Shown: positions 46,358 through 58,013, numbered from the stretch's first letter. The stretch is DNA of 64,000 nucleotides from Earliella scabrosa (GCA_022605405.1 JABYQQ010000002.1:2480001-2544000), one strand, 5' to 3'. Made by a program: numbers and translations. The notes: a model not told the origin generated them from the sequence alone.

Positions 46358-47190
46358 TGTCATTCCAGAGCAGAAGCATCATGTTGGTTTCATACTTATT
46401 GTATGCAGCCCGAAGTCCTGTCGTTACGAGAATCTGAAGTTCGAGCCCGGAACCGCATCGCCGGTCAGTTCCACCGTCTTGACAATACGCTCATTCAGAT
46501 ATTATGACTTAGCTACTGGATTGACTCAATCAAACACTGCCCGATGATATTCTATGGGCCGTTCTGCTGTCGAACGTCCTCGCGCTGAGATAGCCTACTA
46601 TGAATGAGCATTAAGTGCCACGTCACCAATCGGAACGTATGTACATACTCTGAGCTCAAGACCAGGGTGACGCATCCGCTGTGCTCCCGTTGTGTTCCGT
46701 CTTCTTCAAGTACTTTATGAATTTCCTCTGTTTCCTAATGACATCGGCGATACTGCCAGCATCATTGACGAGGCGAAGGGAGCCTAGTGGCTGATGGAGA
46801 CGCCAGTTTGATTGGCTCGGGGTCGCTGTAATAGTCGTTTGAGCTCGGGAAAATACTGATTCGGTGCTGTTCAGGTTGAGCTACTACACTGGGGAGGCTC
46901 TGCGGCACAACATGTCAAGAGCGACGACGATGCCCGGGCCGTTCGTCTAAAAGCGCAAGACCTTTGCTCGGTTTGTTTGTGTCACTGAGGTTTCAGTAAG
47001 TCGGAATATTTTTCCGAGGCAGCTGCTGTAATATCACAAAGCTTCCAGAGAGACATGGAAACAGGACGAGCCTGGGACGAGCAGAAGTTTGAGGTTCATG
47101 ATGTGGCAGGGCCGAATCCGGCGAGCCGCCAGCGCCTATCTAATCTAATCTTACTGCTTTCGTCATGAACCTTCGTGGGATGAGTAATAA
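46358..47190. other. Spacer between N2 and the MITE
   Basis: No gene seen. It is AT-richer than its surroundings and ends at the TAA target site of the MITE. Confidence 0.5.
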
Positions 47191-47336
47191 GGGCCTGTTC
47201 GGTAAAAAGATATCAGGAAAAGTAGGCCTACTTTCTGCCTTATATGGTATCCTCGGGACACGGATTTTATTTTTGTATACTATATAAGGTAGAAAGTAGG
47301 CCTACTTTTCCCCATATCTTTTTACCGAACAGGCCC
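47191..47336. mobile_element. Tourist-like MITE (PIF/Harbinger type)
   Basis: A 146-bp element whose two ends are inverted repeats of about 60 nt with only a few mismatches. Both start GGGCCTGTTCGGTAAAAAGA. It is flanked by TAA on both sides (47188-47190, 47337-47339), a 3-bp target-site duplication of the TWA type used by PIF/Harbinger transposases. There is no coding capacity, so it depends on a transposase elsewhere. It lies 360 nt downstream of the N3 3' end. The near-identity of the arms points to a fairly recent insertion. Confidence 0.9.
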
Positions 47337-47696
47337 TAAACTAAACTTGAACCTCTACTTCCACTTAACTTCCACTGTACGCGGCTGTAGCCCTGGCCTG
47401 CCACGAACCTTGGACTCCCTAAACATTGCGTGGCCACATCAGTACTCCCACAGCGATATGAACTATGCTGTAGGGACGCGGAATACACGTCGATTCGGTC
47501 TATCTCGGATGGCACCTTCAACTTCGACGTCGAGACTCGACAGGACTCGGAACAAGAACACATTGCTTTGGACTGGGATATAGGTGCGTGTCTGCGCTCT
47601 GAGAAGGCGCAATGGACGTCGAAGTGACTATGAACCCTCTCTCCCAGCTTCTCGCGACTTAACTGGCTTGCTGAAGAGCGGCGACGTTTATCCTTC

Positions 47697-49138
47697 CTAT
47701 TGCAAGCACAGGAGCGACCTCACCCATTTCCGCATCCTGTACCGGAGACTGGAGCCTAATGGACGGTAAGTCTGCACGTTGCAAGTAGACTTTGAACACG
47801 ACACACGAACCTTGCGCCAACTTCAAGTTCTCTGGCTGTGAACATTCGTCGGGCAGATTGGCTGGTTGCAAGATGCCTAAGGGGCCGGGCGCAAGCATGG
47901 ACTTGGACACCTTCTTCGACGCTTGCATGATGCTGAGATTATTATCAGCACTCTGTGTTCTTGATGGACATTAGCAAGCGTGGGCTCACCGAGCAAGCGC
48001 CTTGTACTCTCGGACGAACTCCATCGGATCCGGGATCTCATCCTGAGAGACTTGCGCTCCGATATCGAGCAAGACGTCAACAATGGGCAACATGTCATCA
48101 CCGTCCTGGGGCACCTTGCCAAAGACGTCCCTGGATACTGTTCTCTCGGAATGTAAAGTCTCGGACGACTGCTTGGTACGGACATCCGATGTGGAGGACC
48201 GCTCCGGGTGTGTGCATTGATCTTCGTGTTCTGTTGAACGGGGATTTGACGAGCTGACCAACTGGTAAGGCATGACAACATCGAACCCCCGCTGAGTACT
48301 CACCTTGATGCATCGTCATCCGAATCATCCGAGTCCGACCCCGAGTCGTCGTCCGAGTCGTCCGAGTAGTCGTCCGACTCACCCTCCGAATCCTCAGAAG
48401 ACTCGTCCCCCGACCTAGCGGGATGATTAGGCACTGCATCCGCTGCCTCCGTCGTACGCGTGACTGGTGCGTTAGCCGAGGTCTCTGCGCAATGAGTATC
48501 GGACGTGGACGTTGTCTCCCCTCCTGTTTGGGCCTCACACCTCGGACCCGACACCTCGGAGGTCTCTTTCTCCTGATCGCCACTCATCGTCTCCAGGCTC
48601 CTTGCAAGATCGCCACCCAAGAACTGCTCCAGCTCGACGCGATCGACCTCGGATAGCTTCAAGACCCTCCCCTCGTTGTACCCCGCCCACTCTCTCGTCT
48701 TCACGCGTACCCGCATCTTCATGTGCGACCCCGCCCAGTGGTAGCAGTTACCGAACGGGAAGGGCGAGTTTGGACGGGCGGGCGGCCGGTGGCTCGGGTG
48801 CTCGATGCACGGGAAGATTGGCACGCTCTTGTCCGATATGATGCCCGCCTCTGGGTTTGCCGGCTGCAAGCCTTGTCCGACGAGGTAGATCTCGTATATG
48901 CGCCATGGATCCTGCGGGGAGGGAAGCTGAAGCGACTGCGAACGCGGTAGTAAGTCACCGACTCAATCTCTCGTGTTCTTATCATGGCACTCACGGAGCC
49001 CATGCAGATCAGGCATTTCGCGCTCTTCAACCCTGCGGCGGCCTCGAGTGCTGTGGGGTCGCTGAGTCCTTGCAGCGTAGTCTGAACGTCAAGGCGCGCG
49101 ACGGCGTATGTTCCCGGGAGAGGCGTGTATGGGGACAT
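47697..49138 (-). CDS. NCYHW family protein N3
   Basis: Exon 1 (48995-49138, 144 nt) encodes LPGTYAVARLDVQTTLQGL. Exon 2 carries LVGQGLQPANP, VPIFPCIEHPSHRPP, FPFGNCYHWAG and a strongly acidic Asp/Ser run (DDYSDDSDDD). Exon 3 holds LPIVDVLLDIGAQVSQDEI and PDPMEFVREYKALA. Exon 4 starts RIMQASKKVSKSMLAPG. A last 59-nt exon (47697-47755), in phase with a GTTCGT donor, gives GSSLRYRMRK and ends in WVRSLLCLQ, the same tail type as N1 and N2. Exon 1 and last-exon lengths equal or nearly equal those of the relatives. A TATA lies 42 nt upstream. Function unknown. Confidence 0.78.
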
Positions 49139-49179
49139 CGTGGAGTGTCGTATTCCTCGATGCCGACGCGCCCCCGTGT

Positions 49180-49185
49180 TTTATA
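49180..49185 (-). promoter_or_regulatory. TATA box of N3
   Basis: TATAAA on the minus strand (ACTTATAAAACA), 42 nt before the ATG at 49138. Confidence 0.6.
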
Positions 49186-49189
49186 AGTG

Positions 49190-50025
49190 TAAGTATGTCT
49201 CTCCTCATTCAATTGTGCAGGACAAAGGTTGACTTGGGCTGAAATCGTTGCTTTGTCTGTGGCGTGGCGTAGCGCCCGTGGCCCACTGCTTCACATTCGT
49301 GCCGAGAACCACCGCTCCTCATGATTCCTGACATTTTCCAGAAGCGAAGTCGTCTCATTGCGATGTCGTGGCATCCGACACACCGTGCCCTTCCGCCGGC
49401 ATTGCCTACATGTCTCCGTTGCAGGCCCGGACCTTGTTAATTGACTGCACTAAGTATCGGAAGGCATGCGATACCCACCAAAGCCTATCTTAATCAGTAC
49501 ATGTACGATGGCACGGACGAGATGGTATGTCCTACAACGCATGATACCGATCTCGCCTCTATCTGACGGGTCATTGAATTAGCGCTCACTGTCATTCTGT
49601 CGTACAGCCTTCCGCGGCTGCCACATATGTTTGAGGGGGCTACCAAGACGGTCATAGCAGCGCTCTTTGTGCAACGAGGCACAGGTGCGCCACTACTGTT
49701 GGAACGTGCGGATTCTGACTGACAAACCCTCGGAAGCGGTAGTATGAGCAGACATTCCACCGATCATGTACTGCCGATAACTAATCCTGAACTTCTCAAT
49801 GGACCTCACGACTGGAACGCTGACGGATAGCCCCCTAGCATCTCAACAACGCGTCCGATGCTGAGCGCCAAGTGTTGAGTCATCGTTAAAGTGTGCGAAC
49901 ATCATACACAGGCCGCAACACGTTGTATGATTTAGCTACCATACCAGTGCAATTGCCGTATACCCTCCGGAGAGACTTCCAAGTAAAGCACAAGGCCAAC
50001 GCGTCTACCGTAATCAACGTCAGAG
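49190..50025. other. N3-M4 divergent spacer
   Basis: No gene recognised; it contains the promoters of N3 and M4. Confidence 0.5.
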
Positions 50026-50029
50026 CACC

Positions 50030-50036
50030 TATATAT
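50030..50036 (+). promoter_or_regulatory. TATA box of M4
   Basis: TATATAT, 93 nt before the ATG at 50123. Confidence 0.55.
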
Positions 50037-50122
50037 CCCGATAGTACTCAACCGTCTCCTCGAACGTAGGTTCACTCCATGACCTGCGAGAGCGGTTCAT
50101 AGGTAACAGTCTCAGTTCATAT

Positions 50123-51778
50123 ATGCCAGTCCTCGCCGGCTTATACGCTCAGGAAGACATTGCGACGAGACTGTGCGTTGTATCAGATCGCTTGCTGATA
50201 GCCTCTGACCTATCTATGACGCAGGCTTGTGGAGAACTACTGTATCTTTGCGTCAACGGGTGAGTCCTTCGACGCGAATCCTTTCATGCTTATGGTGACC
50301 AGATCCGCAGCATTGCTATGCTTCGATCACGCGTCAACGTTCACGAGCGAAGTCGAACGTATCTGGAAGCGCCGTCACACCGGAGCGACGATTGTGTACC
50401 TTTTTACCCGGTACCTTGTGCTGATCGAGCGTGTCTTCTTCGTACTGCAAGTACTAATGTGGAATGCGAGCGACCTGGTAGGTGCTCAGTAGTACCAACT
50501 TAGAGCCACTAATGATGTTGTCTTGTGGCGCCATTGGCCGTGAAAAGGGCTGCGGTTGGATCATCAATTCCGACGATGTTCTTGTATTCCTGAGCTATTG
50601 CGCATTTGCAGGTGTGTGTCGCACATTCAGCCCAAGCAATCCTCATAGACTCACGACCCTTTAGCGTTCACTTGTATGCGAGTCTGTGGGATATGGGGAC
50701 GAGCTACAAGACCGGTACTGCTTGTCCTTCCTCTCGCAGTCATCAGACCCATCCTGTACATTGTGAGTCGACTTCGATCTATTCACGTCCCATGCTGATT
50801 GAGATTTACAGACGGAGAGCTCATATCGCACTCCTGCACAAGCATACGCGCCGTTCGGGTGTGTCAGTATGTATTCACTGTCCGCCGAATCGCTCGCGAG
50901 GTATTGATCACAGTTCTTGTGTACTTGGATGCGGCTGACAAGCATTCAGATGTAAGTCCTTATGCCAGTCCCGATGACTGTCTATTGCACTCATTGGGCG
51001 TTCATTAGTCACATTGGTTGCGAAGGCGACCACTATAGCAGCTGATGCCATCCTGGTTATCTTAACGTGGATCAAGACCTACACCATCGTGAGGGATTCG
51101 GCCGGCTTCCGCGTACGCGCACCACTCGCCACTCTGATCCTGCGGGATGGTGAGCCCCATCCATATGTCTACACTTCGTCGGATTGTCATAAGCTCTTGC
51201 TCCGTTCTGCGCCTGACCAGGAACGGCATACTTCATGTACGTCGCCATTGTACCTTATCCTCACTCTGACTCAATTACCGCGCAGCGTCCTGTTTGTAAT
51301 ACAAATGGCGTCGATCATTACGAGCCAACTGAGCAGCATGGCCGTAAGTTCTGTTACGTTTCTCCCAGCTCAATCGAAGCTCATCCACTTTCCACAGGAT
51401 CCTCTCTGGCTGATCTGGCCGTACTTTGAACAAGTGTGAGTTTTGCGTGACCGAGTGCAACGTCTAAGAGGGCTTATTGCTCCGCCGATTGTGTCCAGGC
51501 TCACCGCGATATTCCTCTCGCGCTTCATGTTGGATCTCCGTGGGCTGTACTTCTCGGAAGATGATCCTTCTGGAGATCCGGCTCGCTTCGACAACGACCG
51601 ACGGCACAACACTTCGTCTTATGTATCCTCCTCTCGCGTAATCGGGAATCTCGCGGCGACACTCGAGACGCAGGAATACGACAGGGATCAGTCGGATGGA
51701 GGAGAATTGTCGGAAGAGGATTATGAAAGGGATCCGTTCGAAGCCGGGTTGAGGGGCGCATTCGAGGACGAACGATGA
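50123..51778 (+). CDS. DUF6533-like multipass membrane protein (M4)
   Basis: The start at 50123 (MPVLAGLYAQEDIATR) is followed by a 58-nt intron and the exon LVENYCIFAST. An acceptor at CCGCAG then gives ALLCFDHASTFTSEVE with IWKRRHTGATIVYLF, the DUF6533 signature. Later pieces resemble those of M3 in order and size, and the last exon has SRFMLDLRGLYFSEDD and SSRVIGNLAATLE before an acidic tail ending in FEDER at 51778. Middle exons (50.5-51.4 kb) are short and their borders approximate. It shares the architecture of M3 on the opposite strand 18 kb away. It sits between N3 and K2, inside the N/K cluster. Confidence 0.75.
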
Positions 51779-52736
51779 TGGCAACTATTTAGCTGACATC
51801 CAGGCAAGTGAAGGGTTGGTTGTATTCGTGTTAGGCTGATGTGCGATGTTCATAGAGTGGACAGCCAGTACGAGTATATAGGCAAATCATCGAGGTTTAT
51901 GATGCAATTCTAGCTCATTATGGGGACAACTTCAAAGAAACTTATCTCGCGAGTTCCTGTGAGGTGGTGTCGACCTCAAAACAGCTCACGATGAAGGTCC
52001 GTGTAGGAGGGGGATTCCATGTGAGTCACGGCGTCAAGAAACATATCTGGTTCGTCATAGTATAGGTCTTTGTGCTGGGAGCTGACAGCCTGCTCGCTCT
52101 TCCCCTGGGTGCGACGCAGAGATGCCATGCGAACAGATATAAGTGACCTGATAATATTGTGCACATAGTCGACGCGATAACAAAGATATGTACAACATCA
52201 ATTTGCTCGCTCATTCAGTCACGAAGCATTACGAAGCGAGAATACGCGCGGGTGGATGACACAACCAGAACCAAGGTACGTCAAATATAAACCGCTATGA
52301 CGAGGTTCCGTCTGCGTTCGCAGAAGGGCGGCCCTTTCCGAGGTGGACACCCCTGAGAAACGAACCAACGCTGCCGGCGGACCGGAGAGACGCCTTGGAA
52401 CCGCCCCGGGCCTTCGAGCTGGTCACCAAACGGGAGGGGGCTACCTCAACAGACGAACGCACCTTCAAGCTCAGTGGACGGCTGTGTTGGAACGTACCAT
52501 GCACCGGGGTCGTGCGACCGGTGCGAGAGTGTGGTACGTTTGTTTCCTCTTGGAGCGGAGTGAGAGGGGTGGCATTTCTGAAGCTCATGAAGCTGCGGAC
52601 ACTCTTGCGGCTTCGCACAGTACTCCCGGTGGCACAGGTGTCCTAGAGTGAGGTATGGTCACAACGATTTCGTGTCAGCGGTCACTGATCTCGTGAGTGG
52701 TGTCATGATCAGCTCACCACAGAGCTTCGACGCGAG
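51779..52736. other. Spacer between M4 and K2 (convergent)
   Basis: No supported gene. The frames at 52295-52651 on both strands overlap and have no motif, though one (RSRKSVRSFMSFRNA) could be an unresolved exon. Confidence 0.4.
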
Positions 52737-53534
52737 TCAGCTGTCGGACGAAACCGACTTGCCTGGTTTTACAGTGGTAATGAGGAGTTTAAGGAGAAAG
52801 AGATATCTCGGTAATACACTCACCCTATACTCCATCTCACACTGGAGTGCATGATTCGGATCGTTCGTGCACATCGCGGACCAATTCTCGAGCATCGACC
52901 GCTCGAGCTCGTTGAGCCAGGTGATAGTATCGAGGGAGATGGTGTACACTGCAAGGTTCCCGACCGTATTGGGACTGGGAATGAAGCGTTCCTCACCGTT
53001 CGGGCCTTTGGTACTGGCGGGCCCGGGGTACCGCGCCCGTGGCCACAAGCCTTTCAAGGGTCTCGTGCTCTTGAAGCTGTGAACGATTGCCCACTGGTGT
53101 TGGTTGTTCCACTCTGGATTCGTGTGGAAGTGCGGAACGCCGTCTTTGTATGGATTAGGGGACACAGGGAGAAGGAACGGTTGATAGATGCGGGGGATGC
53201 GATCATAGGGAATCTTGCCAAAGGTTCCCATGCTCCAAAGCTCGACCGCGCAACCACTCGCCGTCATGGAGGAGGCGATAATGCATGGTCTGTTCTTGCC
53301 AATCCGCGATCCTGGGGTATTGATTGCAGCGAGTGCGTTCTGACAACGCTCTAGAGCAGGCGGATTATCGATGATACTCGGGGTTGCCTGCAGAATATGT
53401 TCGATCGGAGTCGCAAGACTTTCAAAGACTGTGCAAATATGACCCATCGCGTAAGGAGGAACAGGAGTCTGCGGAGGAACGGGCGGGGGAGGTCGCGGTG
53501 GTTCGACACAGTCGGAGCATTCGATAGGTGGCAT
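52737..53534 (-). CDS. Family K protein K2 (unnamed family)
   Basis: The ATG at 53534 opens MPPIECSDC and a Pro-rich stretch, then MGHICTVFESLATPIEHIL, IGKNRPCIIASS, ELWSMGTFGKIPYDRI, FHTNPEWNNQHQWAIVHSF and LKGLWPRARY, the same motif series as K1. The two vary most in the C-terminal third. A GTGAGT donor after EMEYR means the frame to 52737 probably includes intron and that a short last exon exists nearby. It is divergent from N4 over 620 nt, repeating the K1-N2 arrangement. The product is unknown. Confidence 0.7.
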   Translation of the reverse strand: MPPIECSDCVEPPRPPPPVPPQTPVPPYAMGHICTVFESLATPIEHILQATPSIIDNPPALERCQNALAAINTPGSRIGKNRPCIIASSMTASGCAVELWSMGTFGKIPYDRIPRIYQPFLLPVSPNPYKDGVPHFHTNPEWNNQHQWAIVHSFKSTRPLKGLWPRARYPGPASTKGPNGEERFIPSPNTVGNLAVYTISLDTITWLNELERSMLENWSAMCTNDPNHALQCEMEYRVSVLPRYLFLLKLLITTVKPGKSVSSDS

Positions 53535-54157
53535 GATGACCGGGGCGAGAAAGCGGAAGAGGTATGGATGTGCGCGATGGTCTCAGGTTAAGTATGTATG
53601 GACGGAAGATTCGTTCCCTAAGCGGCAGGCGGCTTGTCTGTCCAGAGGCTTGTTACCGTAAGTATGAAAGCTAGTGCACAAAGCTCCGAGTGCATTGATC
53701 GTGGCCAGAACAATCACCCACGTGCCTTCGGCCAAATTTGCGAACCAGCCGGCTATGACTCTAAGGAAGAAAACTGGTGGCTCATACTAGGCTGACTTGC
53801 TAGCTCAAGTCGTAGGTGGTTAATCGTTAATGAGATAATCATGATGTCTCGGGAAGTGGATTTCCATGACTAAATGTACTTAGTACTCAGCTGCATACAC
53901 TCAAGGAGTCAGTACAGTGGACTGCTACTAAGTTATTAAATTGGTTGCGCGTGGGGAGGCGTGGGGCATTGACATTGGCGCTAAGTCGCTTTGACTCGGA
54001 TTTGGTTGCCTTGTCCGACATTGAGGCGCTCTTGTGTGGCCCGACCTTGGCCGTCGGCACGCGATACGTATAATAAAGAGTCGATCTGTGATACAGTTAC
54101 ACTCATCTCTCTGCCTCTGCCCCACATCCCGTCATTCTTCGGAGGCTCCTTGTTACT

Positions 54158-55325
54158 ATGCTCTTCTTTCCTCTCCCCGGAACGTACGTAGTCGCCCAAG
54201 TGGACATCGACGCAACGCTCCTCGCTCTGAACCCCGACAAAGAAGCCCTCGACGCCGCAGGAGCTCTGCAACCAAAGAAGTATCTGGTGTATCTTCAGAA
54301 GGTGCGTGAGCCACAGCATAGACAATGACTCTCCGATTGCTTACTACGTACTCCAGGTTCGAGAGCTCCCGTTCCCTCAGAGCCGGGACTTCAAGTACTC
54401 TGTCTACCTGGTCGGTGCGGGCCTCCGTCCTGAGAACCCGACGAGCTGCATCACGTCCGACATGTGCACGCCCATCTTTCCAAACACAGAGCATCCTCGG
54501 GGCTCTGACCGCCCTCCGGTGTATACCACCCCGGTATTTCCGTTCTCGAACTGTTATCACTGGTTCGGTGAGGACCTGTTGCTGGACTTGCGGATCAAGA
54601 AGGGTGTGTACGACCCGCCAGAGGGGAAAGCGAACTATGTCCTTCCTCCGCGGCAGTACGTCGAGCTCGAGCTCCACTACCAAAGCGACACCTACCGCAT
54701 TGTGGAGATGCTCAACCAGAAGAAGGCGTCCGAGCCGCCACTCGAAAAACGTCCTCCGAGTCCGCGGCCTACAGCCGACGGGCCAGCGGAAGAGCGCCCT
54801 GGTGAGCCCGCTGACGACGCCGACGAAAACGACGAGCCGGACTTCGACATATTCGGCCTAGACTTCGACAGCAGTCGGGATCTTGTGCCTGTGATCAATA
54901 CGTGGCTGGATCTTCCCGAGAACTTGAAAGAGGACGAGATCGGGAACCCCTTGGAGCTCTTGCAGGAGTGTCGGGAGGTTTCTCTGTGAGTGCGTCTGTG
55001 ACATGTCCGAAGCACGTCAGTCTAACCACCACATAGAATTGTGAAGGAGCTGAAGATGCGGCAAGCGCGTCGGGATCGTGAGACGACTACCGACCAGCTT
55101 TCCGTCCAGGGCTCAAACGATGCCCCGTCAGACATAAGTATCAACCAACGTTCTGGAACGGGTTTCATGAGTACGTATTCGCGTCTGTATGATCTGGTTA
55201 CTTGGCTCGCTGATCACAGAATATCTGGTTAGAATTACCTGCGAAAGTCGCTCGCACTGCCTTGGCGTGGTTGCGCCTCAGGAAGTGAGAGCCTCATTCG
55301 ACGCTGCCTGTCCTTACATGCATGA
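54158..55325 (+). CDS. NCYHW family protein N4
   Basis: Exons are 54158-54301 (144 nt), 54357-54985, 55037-55170 and probably 55233-55325. Exon 1 has LPGTYVVAQVDIDATLLAL. Exon 2 has LVGAGLRPENP, CTPIFPNTEHPRGSDRPP, FPFSNCYHWFG, an Asp/Glu/Pro-rich linker and LVPVINTWLDLPENL with EIGNPLELLQECREV. Exon 3 is IVKELKMRQARRDRE, parallel to N2. The last exon gives YLRKSLALPW and continues to a stop at 55325, so its tail is less conserved than in N1-N3 and its border less sure. A TATAATAAA lies ~85 nt upstream. Function unknown. Confidence 0.75.
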
Positions 55326-55772
55326 TCCCTGTTACCATGTTCACTCGTTCATATTTATTGATTGCGTGCTTGTTCAAATTGCTGGACATTTGTTGAGAGT
55401 GACTTGTCTGTCGCGTGCCCTGCAGGCATACCGCACCACCCAGAAGAAGAAAGCCATGATGAGTGGACATACAGAGTAGAACATGAGAGGACGTACGATC
55501 TGACGATAGAGGCACGACGGCTTCATAACACTTCCGATTAATTTGGACTGCGCCGAGACGCACCCGAGACTGGCTCTTGATGGGGTACACGAAGACACAC
55601 GATGACAGCAACCAGTCGCTGAGCTAGAGGAACCTCAGCACCATACTCTCGCCAGCGGGGGCCCGCCGGGAGTACGGTTGAACCTTTTCGTGAATTGTGT
55701 CATACTGATAGGGTCGGGGTTAGTCTGATACATTAATTACCGTCTTCCCGCAACAGACTTCGTACTGAGAGC

Positions 55773-56853
55773 TCAAGGCAGACCTTCGCTCGCCTTCCAT
55801 GCTCGGTAGTATAGGTCCAAATGGTCGAGCAAGCCAGCCTTGCGCGGACGCCACCCGAGAAGCGCGCGCGCAAGGTACGGCCGAAGGACGGTGCTCGTAG
55901 TCAAGGCCGCCTCGAACACTAGCAGAACACACCGCCGCGTCAATTGAAGAGCAACGAATCACATCAAACAGACCATCGGAACACTCACAGTTGGAAGGCT
56001 CGAGATACTTGTACCCCTTCGCGCCCGAGATCTCAACCAACCTCTGCAGAACCGCGTCCGTGCTCTCGTTCACGTCGTTCGACGCATCGAAGATCTTCCC
56101 GCCCGCGATCGCAGCCTTCTCCGCCGCCAGCAGGTACGCCTCCGCGAGGTCGTCGCAGTGCACGATTGCGAGCCTCCCGCCTGGCGTTCCGAACCACGCA
56201 ACCTCGCCGTCGTATGCGCTCTTGAAGAGCGGCGCCAGAAGGGACCCCGAGCGGCCGTACAAGAGGGACGGGCGGATCACGATCCCGTTGAGGTGTGTGT
56301 TCGTGATGATGCGCTGCTCCATCGCGGGTCGCCATGCGACGAGCTCCGCGGGGTTCGTGAGTGGTGTGCTGTCGGTGACGACCTCGGTGCGGTTGTCGCC
56401 GTGGACCCAGGTGCCGGAGGTGTAGATGTATGTGAGCTTTGGTGCGTGGGTCGGACGGAGCTCTTGGACTGCTTGAACGGTCGCTGAAAATACGGTATCC
56501 GAGAGCTCCTTTGCTTCGGGTCCGCCGATGGCTTCGATGATCACGTCGAGGGTGGAGACGAGCGAAAGATAGGCGGAGGTGTCTTTGACGTCTGCAACGA
56601 TGGGATTGACTGTATGTCGAAGAGCTTTGTGAGCACCGAGTGAGAGTGGGGGATATGGTGCATGGACTTACTCTCTTCGGCGGCGAGCTGTCTGGCCTTC
56701 GTAGTCGAGCGAGTCTGGCCGTAGACGATATGTCCTGCGCGGACCAACGCCTGGGACACGGGAAGACCAATGAAACCAGTAGCACTAAGCATAGTAAGAT
56801 CAGCTATATCCCACGCGGGCAGTACTAACTTACCCAATTACCAAAACCTTCAT
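55773..56853 (-). CDS. NAD(P)-dependent epimerase/atypical SDR
   Basis: Exons (minus) are 56834-56853, 56672-56784, 55989-56609 and 55773-55918, in phase, about 299 aa. The N-terminus MKVLVIGATGFIG is a Rossmann beta-alpha-beta with the GxxGxxG nucleotide loop. YTSGTWVHGDN contains the catalytic-type Ser/Thr region. VIRPSLLYGRSG, IVHCDDLAEAYLLAAE and a C-terminal LLGWRPRKAGLLDHL are typical of NAD-dependent epimerase/dehydratase-like proteins. The usual YxxxK is not evident, so it may be an atypical SDR (isomerase-, reductase- or redox-sensing NmrA-like). The substrate is unknown. It is a conventional gene set inside the N/K cluster, with its own TATA 91 nt upstream. Confidence 0.88.
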
Positions 56854-56943
56854 GACTGCGGTGAGCGATGTCAGGAGAGGAGCTGCGTGTCAGCACTGAC
56901 TTGGGCGTGGAGGTTGTCTCTCGAAGTAGGAGCTGGGCCTACT

Positions 56944-56949
56944 TATATA
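56944..56949 (-). promoter_or_regulatory. TATA box of the epimerase-like gene
   Basis: TATATA on the minus strand (GTATATAAGT), 91 nt before the ATG at 56853. Confidence 0.6.
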
Positions 56950-56999
56950 CACACCCTCTGCATGTAGCTCCCAGCTTCGAGCGTCCACGAGTAGACGAC

Positions 57000-58013
57000 C
57001 GTGGCAATGAACGGTCGGGATTCCGGCAAAGGACTCAAATAGCGCATAGATGGCTGAGTCAGCGGTGAGTATTTAAGACACACTCGCTAGGTGGTGCCGG
57101 TGTTTATTGACGGTTGGGTAGCTTTCGGCGTGAGCGGAGGCTGCCTTGTTGCTGAGGGATCGTGCGGGTATCGGAGGCTGCAGTGGGTCGACAACTGCTC
57201 CATCGGAACGCTACGGGCGAGGTCCCACCCACATGTTGCGACATATTACAGAGATGACTTCACATCAAAGTAGCACCATGAAATTCTTCCAGGAGTTGAA
57301 AGACTCCAGGCGGCACACTCGCGGTGGTATACATAGCCAAGAGCGACATCGTGACTGCTGGCGCGGGGAGATCAGTGACTGGTAAGCGTGATTGTATTTC
57401 TCACTCACTGAGGGAACAACAGGAGTAGTCAGGGACAGGCAGTGAATGAAGGAAGGATCGTGACGACTCGGAGCAGTGAACTTGCAATGAGTTGAACAAG
57501 TTGAAGCTGGAGGAGTCGGCACTGGGGGGTCAATAGACGCCTAAGAGGTCCGGTGATCGCCGGGATATGAAGCGCCCGCATCCCGGTTAGACCCGACTCC
57601 CGAGTCCGCTCGCCCAGGCTCGCCCTGCTCGCCCAACTTCGCCTCGGCTCGTGCTGTGAACCTGCTCTGACAGAAATGAGGCTCTCTTGGACATGATTGT
57701 CACAGTCGCTATCTATCGAGGTCCCTTTCGACGCACTCGCACTAAAAGTTTTCTATCACCATGATGCAGCGGCCAGCTATGTCAAATGACCCACGCAAAA
57801 CAATTGCGTCTCACCCTGCGCACCAACAAGACAATTATCGAGATACGAGCTACTTCGCGAGGGGGCAGTCACCAGCGAGCGGAGCCATGATGCGATCGCT
57901 GGCTGGCTCTAGCACATTTTATGTATGTACCTCACCTTGACAATGCTCGTGGAAGCTGAACGTTGAGCCCCCATCGTTGTCCTCCCACCCACATTCTCTC
58001 CAACACCCACCCA
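57000..58013. other. Divergent spacer, epimerase-like gene and N5
   Basis: No gene recognised. A CGCTCGCCC-type GC-rich repeat tract lies at 57595-57650. Confidence 0.45.
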
